Origin: Streptomyces sp.
GTDB taxonomy: Bacteria; Actinomycetota; Actinomycetes; Streptomycetales; Streptomycetaceae
Length of the DNA stretch: 64,000 nt
NCBI RefSeq assembly: GCF_019510245.1
Contig: NZ_JAEKKT010000142.1
Location: 59,361 to 123,360 of the forward strand
Reading direction: 5' to 3'
Shown: one piece after another, positions 17,205-24,124 of the stretch
Layout: each line of letters opens with the position of its first letter
Numbering within the stretch: the stretch's first letter is position 1
Position numbers and translations under genes: made by a program
The notes under the pieces: generated by a model
The model's input: only the letters and a program-made list of their open reading frames with translations
Told to the model about the DNA's origin: nothing
The model's database searches: none

Positions 17205-17728
17205 CCGTCGAGGGGCTTGCCGAGGCGGATCCGGGTGTCGCAGCGCAGGTCCTGGTGATACGTGGTGGAGCCCTGCCGATACGTGTAGCGGCAGGTGGTC
17301 AGGTCACCGCGCACCGTGCCGGTCACCTTGACCCGGGCCTCGTAGTACAGGTCCGACGTGTCGTGCGCCTTGACCGGAATCGAACTGCCCTTGTGGGCGC
17401 CGGCACGGTCGACGGCCTCCGCGTCGCCGACGCGTATCGGCCCCAGGGGATGACCGCCGCCGCCGGAGCTGTTGATCCGGTACCCCGTGATGTGCAGCCC
17501 GGCCGGCACGTGGGCGATCTTCCCGCTCAGGACGGTGAGCGGCTCCCCCGACGTGTTGGACATCTGCGGCAGGCTCACCCAGTACTCGTCGCCGACCTGG
17601 GCGTGGTCGAACCCGGAGATGCCGTAGGTCTGCAGGCTGCCCCCCAGGGCCGTGCCCCCGCCGTCGGAGCACGAGGTGAGGGCGGCGGCGCTCAGCGCCA
17701 GGAACACGGCGAAAAGGCGTCTGGACAT
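17201..17728 (-). CDS. Small putative lipoprotein of unknown function
   Basis: The 175-residue protein has a lipoprotein signal: RRLFAVFLALSAAALTSCSDGG, with the lipobox Cys at about residue 20. The mature domain is beta-rich with two later cysteines (DLTTCRYTY and DLRCDTR) that may pair. I recognise no family. ATG 17728 is preceded by a G-rich site. The reading frame upstream to 18259 is shadow sequence of a repeat. It is convergent with peptidase E, sharing the CTAG stop. Confidence 0.7.
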   Translation of the reverse strand: MSRRLFAVFLALSAAALTSCSDGGGTALGGSLQTYGISGFDHAQVGDEYWVSLPQMSNTSGEPLTVLSGKIAHVPAGLHITGYRINSSGGGGHPLGPIRVGDAEAVDRAGAHKGSSIPVKAHDTSDLYYEARVKVTGTVRGDLTTCRYTYRQGSTTYHQDLRCDTRIRLGKPLDG

Positions 17729-17834
17729 GGCTGGATCCCCCCGGTCGTCTCGCGGTACCGGGATCCAATCACGCCGTTCAGGAGATGTGTAGGTCAGGTG
17801 TGCGAAGTGTGTGCGCGCGTCCGTTGTAGAGGCA

Positions 17835-18108
17835 CCGTCGGGCCGCCCGCTTCTGCGGCCAGTGTCGTGCTTCCGCGCCCCGAGTAAAGGGCGCTGCGCG
17901 CCGCCTTCGGCGATGGGCCTGCGGCCCACCCTTGACTCGGCGCGCTCCAGCACGGGGGAGAAGCGTGCGGGCGGCCGGAGGGGAACGGGGGCCGACCGGG
18001 GCGTTCCCAGCCGTCGGCCGAGCCCGCATCGACGCCGGGGCGCGGCCGCGCCTCGCAGGCACGCCGGGCGGGCAAAGCGGCGAACGGCCGGTGGCGGCCG
18101 CACCGTAA
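17835..18108 (+). repeat. Left arm of large inverted repeat (repeat C)
   Basis: Its core AGTAAAGGGCGCTGCGCG, then CGCCTTCGGCGATGGGCCTG, then CGGCCCACCCTTGAC, is repeated in inverted orientation at about 18240-18520. The arms diverge in the middle and match again at the distal end (CACGCCGGG, then AAGCGGCGAACGGCCGGTGG). Terminal similarity also extends to GGGCCGCCCGCTTCT. Confidence 0.75.
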
Positions 18109-18239
18109 TGCCCGGCTGGGCCCCCGCCGTTCCGGCGCCACGGGGGGTTTGGTGAACACTTCCCTGCCTGGCACACATCCTCCTGTCACCACTCCGGACG
18201 GGGTGGGAGGGAGCATGGCCGATGCGGAGCCGATGGCTC

Positions 18240-18520
18240 CGGCCCTGCCTTTCGGCCACTCACCACCGGCCGTTCGCCGCTTGGCCGTCCCGGCGTGCCG
18301 GTGAGGCGCGATCGCGTCCCTTCACGCCGGCCGCGTACGCAGCCGACCGTGGGGCCCGTTGGCCTGAGCCGCCCACTTTCCCGGGCTGCCCGCTCGCTTC
18401 TTCCCCGTGGTGGAACGACCCGTGTCAAGGGTGGGCCGCAGGCCCATCGCCGAAGGCGACGCGCAGCGCCCTTTACTCGGGTCGTGGAGGCACGACGATG
18501 AAAGAGAAGCGGGCGGCCCC
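18240..18520 (-). repeat. Right arm of large inverted repeat (repeat C)
   Basis: This is the reverse complement of the left arm. By eye roughly nine in ten positions match over the proximal 110 bp, with weaker similarity beyond. It ends directly at the 3' end of the DUF397 gene. Confidence 0.75.
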
Positions 18521-18524
18521 ACGG

Positions 18525-18767
18525 TCACTTTCCGGCGTACGTGAGGAAGTCGGTCCAGGCGGCGGGGGAGAGGGCGAGCTCGGGGCCCCGGCGGTTCTTG
18601 GAGTCGCGGATGTGGATGGTGGTGGGGCAGGTGGCGACCTCGACGCAGTTATCGCCGGATCCGCTGCTGTAGTTCGACTTGTGCCAGGTGAGGGCGACTT
18701 CGATGCAGTTGTCGCCGGAAGCGCTGCTGTAGCTGCTCTTGAACCAGGCCAGGTCGGACGTGTTCAT
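18525..18767 (-). CDS. DUF397 protein with duplicated N-terminal module
   Basis: The 80-residue protein carries the DUF397 signature twice in its first half (WFKSSYSSASGDNCIEVA and WHKSNYSSGSGDNCVEVA, period 20 residues), then one C-terminal half (IRDSKNRRGPELALSPAAWTDFL). Such proteins are partners of XRE-DUF5753 regulators in Streptomyces, where several pairs influence development or antibiotic production. The ATG overlaps the upstream regulator stop (ATGA), so they form an operon. Confidence 0.9.
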   Translation of the reverse strand: MNTSDLAWFKSSYSSASGDNCIEVALTWHKSNYSSGSGDNCVEVATCPTTIHIRDSKNRRGPELALSPAAWTDFLTYAGK

Positions 18768-19585
18768 AAGTCCCCTCGCATCCGTTGCAACAGGCTCACG
18801 GAGTCCTGGATGGTGAGAGCCTGCGAACGCATCCTGGCATACCGCCTCTGGAGAACGCTGACCACTTTCGGGTCGGAGATCAACTGCCCGCTTTCCTGGC
18901 CCTCGTTGTAGGCGTACCACCTGTTCTCGGGGGTTTCCAGCAGGCAGATCGGACCTTGTAGGCCCGAGTGTGCCTCCTGGACGAGAGGCATGACCTGGAT
19001 CTCGACGTTCCGGAGCTCGGCGACCTCCAGGACGTGGTCGATGAGATTCCGTGTGACTTCAGGGCCCCCTGTGCGTCGGAGGAACAGGTGCTCTTCGAGG
19101 ATGAAGCTGAAGGCGGTGTTCGCCCGTTCCCGTAGCAGCTTCTGGCGTTCCGCTCGCGCAGCCCACCGCTCCTCGATCTCCGCGTCGTCCAGGGGCGGTA
19201 GCTGAGCCGCGGACAGCGCATCCACGTAGGCCTTCGTCTGGAGAAGTCCCGGCAGCATGCGACTCTCGTAGGTGTACAGCGTGATCGCCGACGCCTCCAT
19301 CCGCGCCCACCGCCGAAACCAAGCCGCAAGTCCCGGCTGCCGAGCCACATGCCCCGCCGCCCGCCGTAAGGCCCCCGTGTTGCCCAGGGCCTGTTCCGCC
19401 GCCTCCACGAAGGACTCGTCCGGCATGCGGCGGCCCAACTCCACTGACGCCACCGTATGTTTCGAGAACTGCACCCGCTCGCCGAACTCCTCCCTGCTGA
19501 GCCCCGCGTGCTCGCGCAAGGCCTGGACCACCGCCCCGAAAGTCCGCAGACTGTCCGACGACTCCGGCTCGACTCCGTCGCCCAC
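18764..19585 (-). CDS. XRE-family helix-turn-helix regulator with DUF5753 domain
   Basis: The 273-residue protein has an N-terminal XRE HTH (LREHAGLSREEFGERVQFSKHTVASVELGRRMP) and a C-terminal DUF5753 domain from about residue 90 (EASAITLYTYESRMLPGLLQT through QDSVSLLQRM). I chose GTG 19585 because GGGAGG lies 8 nt upstream; the GTG at 19594 would abut the ribosome site. It is coupled to DUF397 downstream and divergent from an ATP-binding protein, the usual Streptomyces trio. A GGTGA..TCACC inverted repeat (19618-19645) between the divergent genes may be an operator. Confidence 0.88.
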   Translation of the reverse strand: MGDGVEPESSDSLRTFGAVVQALREHAGLSREEFGERVQFSKHTVASVELGRRMPDESFVEAAEQALGNTGALRRAAGHVARQPGLAAWFRRWARMEASAITLYTYESRMLPGLLQTKAYVDALSAAQLPPLDDAEIEERWAARAERQKLLRERANTAFSFILEEHLFLRRTGGPEVTRNLIDHVLEVAELRNVEIQVMPLVQEAHSGLQGPICLLETPENRWYAYNEGQESGQLISDPKVVSVLQRRYARMRSQALTIQDSVSLLQRMRGDL

Positions 19586-19714
19586 GTAGGCCACCTCCCG
19601 GACCCATGGTCACGGAAGGTGATCAGTACAGTCCAGTAGGTCACCGAGTACGCGTGCGGGGAGTACGCGGCCGGTACCTGGAGAACCGGCCGTTGCGCGC
19701 GGCACATTGGGCGC

Positions 19715-20179
19715 ATGGACGCACCCCCCACCACCGTCACCGTCAGTCGAACACTCGCCCAGCGGCTCAGCGGCACCCCGCGGGGTGCCCGGCTCGCGAG
19801 GCATCTCGCCGTTGCCCAACTCCATGCGTGGGGTGGCCGGTTCGCGTCGGCGGAGGTGATCGACAAGGTGTCGGTGATCGTCGCGGAGCTGGCCGCGAAC
19901 GCCGTGACGCACGGGCGCGTGCCGGGGCGGGACTTCGAGCTGCGGCTCTCGCTGGTGACGGGGAGCGTGCGGGTCGAGGTCACCGACACGCGGGCCGAAC
20001 GGCGGCCGCCCGGCCCCCGGGACGTGCGGCCGCCGGGGCCGCTGGACGCCGGGGGGCGCGGGCTCGTGCTCGTGGACGCGCTGGCCGATCGGTGGGAGGT
20101 GCTGGAGCGGGACTGCGACGGCGCACCGGGCAAGACCGTACGGGCCGAGGTGGACCTGCCGCTGCGTCGCAGTCCCTGA
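19715..20179 (+). CDS. ATP-binding protein, RsbW-like histidine kinase-type ATPase
   Basis: The 154-residue protein is an anti-sigma-like GHKL ATPase. The N-box is visible as VAELAANAVTHG and the G1 box is replaced by DAGGRGLVLVDALADRW. Such proteins act as anti-sigma factor kinases or as partners in XRE/DUF397 regulatory modules. It is divergent from the XRE-DUF5753 gene. A GC-rich Arg/Pro loop (RRPPGPRDVRPPGPL) lies between the boxes. Confidence 0.85.
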   Translation: MDAPPTTVTVSRTLAQRLSGTPRGARLARHLAVAQLHAWGGRFASAEVIDKVSVIVAELAANAVTHGRVPGRDFELRLSLVTGSVRVEVTDTRAERRPPGPRDVRPPGPLDAGGRGLVLVDALADRWEVLERDCDGAPGKTVRAEVDLPLRRSP

Positions 20180-20195
20180 GCGGGCCCCGGGGGTG

Positions 20196-20555
20196 TCAGG
20201 TCGAGACGCCCAGGGTGAGGGTGCCGGTGTAGCCGGCGGACGTGGAGCCGGTGACGGTCATGAGGCCCGAGGGGGCGCCTCCGTCGTCGTGGATCCCGTC
20301 CTGCGCGAGGGTCGTGCGGGTGACCGTGTTGGTCGAGTAGGGCGAGACCTTGGCGACCGCCGTGGTGATGGTCTCGTTGATGAAGAGCTGTCCCGTGTGC
20401 AGGGTCGAACCGCCGGTGAAGGAGCCGTCGGAGGTGAGGGTGACGCCCGTGTGGACCTTCACGTGGATGTGCACGCACCGGCCCCGGTACCAGCCCGGGT
20501 AGATCGTGGTGATGTTGGCGACGCCGCTCGAGTCGGTGAGGACGCCGCCGAGGTG
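20196..20555 (-). pseudogene. Remnant of an intradiol ring-cleavage dioxygenase (N-terminus lost)
   Basis: The open frame encodes the C-terminal half of an intradiol dioxygenase. It keeps TIYPGWYRGRCVHIHVKV, which contains the Tyr and His iron ligands, then a beta-rich end. Upstream of GGVLTDSSGVANI the frame meets an in-frame TGA at 20556-20558 and no dioxygenase N-terminus follows in any frame. The first usable Met is inside the active-site motif, so the product cannot be functional. Family members cleave catechols or protocatechuate; this copy resembles secreted forms. It lies between an ATPase gene and galU. Confidence 0.75.
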
Positions 20556-20673
20556 TCACCCGCACGTCACCCGGACGAAGCGTCCCCGGCAGCCCACGTT
20601 CTCCCGGCCGCACAGCCTGCGTTGATAGCGTCCCCGTACCCGTGTGCCACGCCGTCCGACCGAGAGAGACCTG

Positions 20674-21612
20674 ATGTCCCCGACGATCCGCAGGGCCGTG
20701 ATCCCCGCCGCCGGGCTGGGCTCCCGCCTGCTGCCCCTGACCAAGGCCACGCCGAAGGAGATGCTCCCGGTCGGTGACAAACCGGTCATCGAGCACACCG
20801 TGCGGGAGCTGGTGGACTCCGGGATCACCGACATCACCATCGTCGTCTCGGGCGGCAAGAGCCTGATCCAGGACCACTTCCGGCCCAACCCGGCCCTCGT
20901 CGAGCAGCTGCGCGCCGACGGGAAGACCGCCTACGCGGACGCCGTCGAGGAGGTCGCCGAGCTGGCCCGCAAGGGGCACATCACCTACCTCGACCAGTAC
21001 GGGCCGTACGGCAACGGCACGCCCGTGCTGAACGCCGCCCGCTCCTTCGGCGACGAGCCCGTCCTCGTGCTCTGGCCCGACGACGTGTTCGTCGCCGAGG
21101 TGCCCCGCGCCCAGCAGCTGATCCGCGCCTACGAGCAGACCGGCTGCCCGGTGCTGGCCCTGCTGCCGATGGACCCCGCCGACTCCCAGCGCTACGGCGT
21201 GCCCATAGTCAAGGAGGACCTCGGCGACGGCCAGCTGCGCATCACCGGCCTCGTCGAGAAGCCCGCGCCGGCCGACGCGCCGTCGCCGTACGCGGCCATC
21301 GGCGGCTACGTCGTCACCCCCGGCATCATCGACGAGCTGCGCGAGCAGACCCGCCGCTGGTACGAGCACCGCACCGGCGAGGTGTACCTGACCGACGCCA
21401 TCAACGCCTACGCCGGCAGCCGGGCCGTGTACGGCCAGGTCATCCAGGGCCGCTGGTACGACACCGGCAACCCGGCCGACTACCTCGTCGCGCAGATGGC
21501 CTTCGCCCTCGCCCACCCCGAGTACGGGCCCGTGCTGCGCGGTCTGGTCAGCAAGCTCGATGAGGGCGGGAGCACGGGCGACGTGCAGGGAGGCGTGCGG
21601 CGTACGGTATGA
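20674..21612 (+). CDS. galU: UTP-glucose-1-phosphate uridylyltransferase
   Basis: The 312-residue protein is GalU. It shows the nucleotide-binding signature AAGLGSRLLPLTKATPKEMLPVGDKPVIEH at the N-terminus, WPDDVFV for metal binding and the sugar-phosphate motif GLVEKPAPADAPS, then GGYVVTPGI. It makes UDP-glucose for glycans, trehalose and UDP-galactose. ATG 20674 follows GAGAGA. It is a single gene flanked by two decayed catabolic genes, so it looks like a conserved island in an eroding region. Confidence 0.93.
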   Translation: MSPTIRRAVIPAAGLGSRLLPLTKATPKEMLPVGDKPVIEHTVRELVDSGITDITIVVSGGKSLIQDHFRPNPALVEQLRADGKTAYADAVEEVAELARKGHITYLDQYGPYGNGTPVLNAARSFGDEPVLVLWPDDVFVAEVPRAQQLIRAYEQTGCPVLALLPMDPADSQRYGVPIVKEDLGDGQLRITGLVEKPAPADAPSPYAAIGGYVVTPGIIDELREQTRRWYEHRTGEVYLTDAINAYAGSRAVYGQVIQGRWYDTGNPADYLVAQMAFALAHPEYGPVLRGLVSKLDEGGSTGDVQGGVRRTV

Positions 21613-21640
21613 TCGTTTCAGAGCTGGTCGCCGTAACTCA

Positions 21641-21763
21641 CGGTGGTTGGTGCTGCGTTGGTGGTCCAAGGAAAGACGCCCCGCTTCCTGTGGGGAAATG
21701 CAGGTGCAAGGCCTGCCCGGCGCTCGATCCGGTGCCCGTTCGCGTTCGATGCGGACGGGCACC
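21641..21763 (+). ncRNA. Candidate structured leader RNA with pseudoknot
   Basis: Between galU and the PobA fragment, GGAA (21670-21673) can pair with TTCC (21685-21688), while CCCC (21679-21682) pairs with GGGG (21692-21695); this is an H-type pseudoknot. A hairpin GCAGG/CCTGC (21700-21716) follows with loop TGCAAGG. The stretch GGGGAA..GGTGCAAGGCC loosely resembles the cobalamin riboswitch core, but the strict B12 box is not evident. A perfect GGTGCCCGT/ACGGGCACC hairpin (21731-21763) follows. Confidence 0.3.
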
Positions 21764-21815
21764 GTGCCGTTTCCCCCGTTTCCCGGCGCTGGCAACTCCA
21801 GGGGCGGGGCGGGGA

Positions 21816-22163
21816 ATGACAACAGCACAGGCCGGCGTGGTGATCGTCGGCGCCGGTCCGGCCGGGCTCGTTCTGGGGAACCTGCTGCTGGACCGGGGCG
21901 TCGACTGCGTGATCCTGGAGCGGCGCGACCGCGCCGCGGTGGAGGGCCGGTCCCGCGCCGGACACCTCGCCGCCCACTCCGTGCGCGTGCTCACGGAACA
22001 CGGCCTGGCCGGCGGCCTGTCGGCCCGCGGAAAGACCCACACCACCTGCCTGTTCCACAGCGACCGCGGCGAGTTCACCCTGGACTGCGGCAGGTCGGGC
22101 CCCGGTGAGCCAGGTCTGCCGCACGGTCGCCCCGCGAACTCGTCAGGCGCCCGACCGATGTGA
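21816..22163 (+). pseudogene. N-terminal fragment of 4-hydroxybenzoate 3-monooxygenase (PobA-like)
   Basis: About 90 residues match the start of PobA-type flavin hydroxylases: VVIVGAGPAGLVLGNLLLDRGVDCVILERRDR (dinucleotide-binding motif), then RSRAGHLAAHSVRVLTEHGL and FHSDRGEFTLDCG. After that the sequence becomes unrelated (GRSGPGEPGLPHG) and stops at 115 residues, against roughly 390 in the family. The FAD-binding and substrate domains are missing, so this is a truncated gene. An inverted repeat marks its end. The nearby intradiol dioxygenase remnant belongs to the same kind of aromatic pathway. Confidence 0.75.
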
Positions 22164-22181
22164 CTGGGTCGAGCGCCTGAC
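22142..22181. terminator. Inverted repeat at the end of the PobA fragment
   Basis: GTCAGGCGCCCGAC (22142-22155) pairs with GTCGAGCGCCTGAC (22168-22181) with one mismatch and a 12-nt loop. It overlaps the fragment stop and lies before the convergent aminotransferase end, so it probably terminates transcription from both sides. Confidence 0.6.
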
Positions 22182-22249
22182 GCTGCTTCAGTGAGGGGGG
22201 CAGGTCGGCCGATGGCGGGGTTGCCACCCGTCGAGTCGGCCGGCTGGAG

Positions 22250-23929
22250 TCAGCCCGCCTGCCCCATCCCCGCCGCGTTGGGCCAGCTCTGGGCGTTCGG
22301 CCAGCCGGTGGCCGGTGCCGGCGCCAGGTTCGGGACCGGTGGGGCGGGCGCGGTCATCCCGCGGACCTGCGCGGCCGTGAGACCACCCCGCGCGGGGACC
22401 CCGGGCGGCGTCGGACCGGCCGGCGCGGGAGCCGGAGCAGGTATCGGAGCCGGGGCCGGAGCAGGCACCGGTGTCGGCGCGGGGACGGGTGTCGGCATCT
22501 GCATGGGCATCGGTGCCGGCGCCGGTGTCATCGGAGTCACCGGTGCCATCATCGGCTGCTGCATCTGCTGAGGCTGCTGCATCTGCATGGCTGCCGCCGG
22601 CATCGGCATCCCGGCGCCACCCTGCTGCGCGGCGACGGGGAGCGGCATGCCGACGCCGGCGGCGGGAGCGGCGGCGAGTCCCGGGAGGGGCCCCGCGCCG
22701 ACGGCCTGCGCGAGCTGGATGCCCGCCCCGTTGGTCTCGCTCACCAGCCGGTCCACCGCCGCCGTACCCGAGCTGTAGCTGGTCCCGGCGCTCAGCTCGG
22801 GCACGGCGGCTCCCCTCCTGGTCCCGTAGAGCACCTGTTCCATGGCGGACACCAGGCGACGCACGTCCACTTCGGGGCGCACCACGAGACGCAGGAAGCG
22901 GCTGGAAGACCCGATCTTGTTACCGCACTCGCGGACCAGGATCCGGTGCTCGGTGAGCATCCGGTCCCGCACCACGGTGCCCTCGGCGCCGACGGGAAGG
23001 CGCACGAAGAGGAAGTTGCCCTGCGAGGGGTAGACCGTCAGGCCGGGCAGGGTGGCGAGCTGGCTGGCCATCTCCAGGCGGTCCTTGCGGACCTGGAGCA
23101 GGCTCTGCGCGTACTCGACGCCGTGCTCCTTGAGCATGAAGACGACGTACTCGGCGAGCGCGTTGAGGTTCCACTTCGGGAGCATCGAGCGGACCTTGCC
23201 GGCCAGCGCGGGGTTGGCCACCATGTAGCCGAACCGGATGCCGTGCAGGCCGAAGTTCTTGCCGAGGCTGCGCAGCACGATGACGTTCGGCCGGAGCATC
23301 GCCTCCTGGACGACGCTGGGCTCGGCCTCGGCGTCGGCGAACTCCAGGAACGACTCGTCGACGACGATCAGGTCCAGGTCGGCCATGGCGTCCATGAACT
23401 GCACCAGCGCCTGCTTGTGCAGGAAGCCGCCGTCGGGGTTGTTGGGGTTGCAGATGACGGCGACCCTGGTGCCGCGCTTGCGGATGAACTCGGCGTACTG
23501 CGCGAGGTCGAGCGCGAAGCCGTTGGACTCCTGGAGCGGGAACATGTCGACGCGCTTGCCGGTCTCCATCGGCTGGTCGGTCCAGCGGCCGAAGGTGGGG
23601 ACGGGGACGGCGAGGGACTCGCGGACCAGCAGGTGGTCGATCCAGGTGATCAGCTCGGTGGACCCGTTGCCCATGGCCACGGCCTGCGGGGGGAGCTGGA
23701 GGAGCTGGCACAGCTCGGCGGTGATGGTGTCGGCGCTGCTCGGGTAGAAGGTGATGATGTCCTTCAGCCGGGACGCCATCGTTTCCATCATGGCCGGGGT
23801 GGGGAAGTAGGGGTTGCAGGGAATGCAGAAGTCGACCGGACCGGTTCCGTCGCCCCCCTCGCGGGTCAGCGCCGCCATGGACGGGCTGTGGGCACCGCTG
23901 CGGAACAACGAGGTGACGCTGCCGGCCAT
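22250..23929 (-). CDS. PLP-dependent class I/II aminotransferase with Pro/Ala/Met-rich C-terminal tail
   Basis: The 559-residue protein has a fold-type I aminotransferase (HisC/CobD-like) domain in residues 1-370. It shows GNGSTELI (phosphate binding), ICNPNNPDGG, VVDESFLEF and the PLP lysine in VLRSLGKNFGLHGIRFGY. The last about 175 residues are unlike any aminotransferase: low-complexity runs of Pro, Ala, Met and Gln (for example QMQQPQQMQQPMM, then PAPAPAPIPAPAPAP). ATG 23929 has GGAGG four bases upstream. The substrate is unknown; an amino-acid or histidinol-phosphate-like role is possible. Confidence 0.85.
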   Translation of the reverse strand: MAGSVTSLFRSGAHSPSMAALTREGGDGTGPVDFCIPCNPYFPTPAMMETMASRLKDIITFYPSSADTITAELCQLLQLPPQAVAMGNGSTELITWIDHLLVRESLAVPVPTFGRWTDQPMETGKRVDMFPLQESNGFALDLAQYAEFIRKRGTRVAVICNPNNPDGGFLHKQALVQFMDAMADLDLIVVDESFLEFADAEAEPSVVQEAMLRPNVIVLRSLGKNFGLHGIRFGYMVANPALAGKVRSMLPKWNLNALAEYVVFMLKEHGVEYAQSLLQVRKDRLEMASQLATLPGLTVYPSQGNFLFVRLPVGAEGTVVRDRMLTEHRILVRECGNKIGSSSRFLRLVVRPEVDVRRLVSAMEQVLYGTRRGAAVPELSAGTSYSSGTAAVDRLVSETNGAGIQLAQAVGAGPLPGLAAAPAAGVGMPLPVAAQQGGAGMPMPAAAMQMQQPQQMQQPMMAPVTPMTPAPAPMPMQMPTPVPAPTPVPAPAPAPIPAPAPAPAGPTPPGVPARGGLTAAQVRGMTAPAPPVPNLAPAPATGWPNAQSWPNAAGMGQAG

Positions 23930-24083
23930 TGAACCTCCGTATGAGGCGGGCCCGATGGGGACGTCCGGGCCCGTCGTCTTGGGCGGCCCGCGCGGGGGAG
24001 CACGGGCCGCCCTTGAGTACGGATGCGCCTGCGGCGTTGTTCAGCCAGTGTGAAAGAAGTGTGAGTTCACGTTTCTTCCCCGG

Positions 24084-24120
24084 CGTGGGCGCGACCAGCC
24101 CCTTACCGGCCGCGCCCACG
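24084..24120. terminator. Terminator-like hairpin after the secreted aldose epimerase
   Basis: CGTGGGCGCG (24084-24093) pairs with CGCGCCCACG (24111-24120), with a 17-nt loop. It lies just past the stop of the minus-strand epimerase gene. A second perfect 10-bp repeat, GGGCGGCCCG/CGGGCCGCCC, lies at 23981-24012. Confidence 0.6.
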
Positions 24121-24124
24121 CGCC

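Larger units (their letters stand above)
17729..18524. other. 796-bp gene-free region dominated by a large inverted repeat
   Basis: No convincing gene is present. The open frames here are short, on both strands, and give mirror-related peptides (for example SAMGLRPTLD appears from both arms), as expected from a repeat. The region holds the two arms listed separately plus about 130 bp of spacer that includes the end of a GTGAACACTTCCC segment. Confidence 0.7.

Noticed and set aside
17835..18520. Insertion sequence
   Set aside because: No transposase frame, no defined target-site duplication, and the ends are ragged.
18222..18911. Open frames in and near the inverted repeat
   Set aside because: Both arms give mirror-related peptides and the frames run through the repeat and the DUF397 gene; no known domain or ribosome site.
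21641..21720. Firm call of a cobalamin riboswitch
   Set aside because: Only part of the core resembles the consensus; the strict B12 box and a matching cobalamin gene are missing, so it is reported only as a candidate structured RNA.
22191..22571. Gly/Ala-rich frame opposite the aminotransferase tail
   Set aside because: It is the complement of the Pro/Ala low-complexity tail and gives only Gly/Ala repeats.
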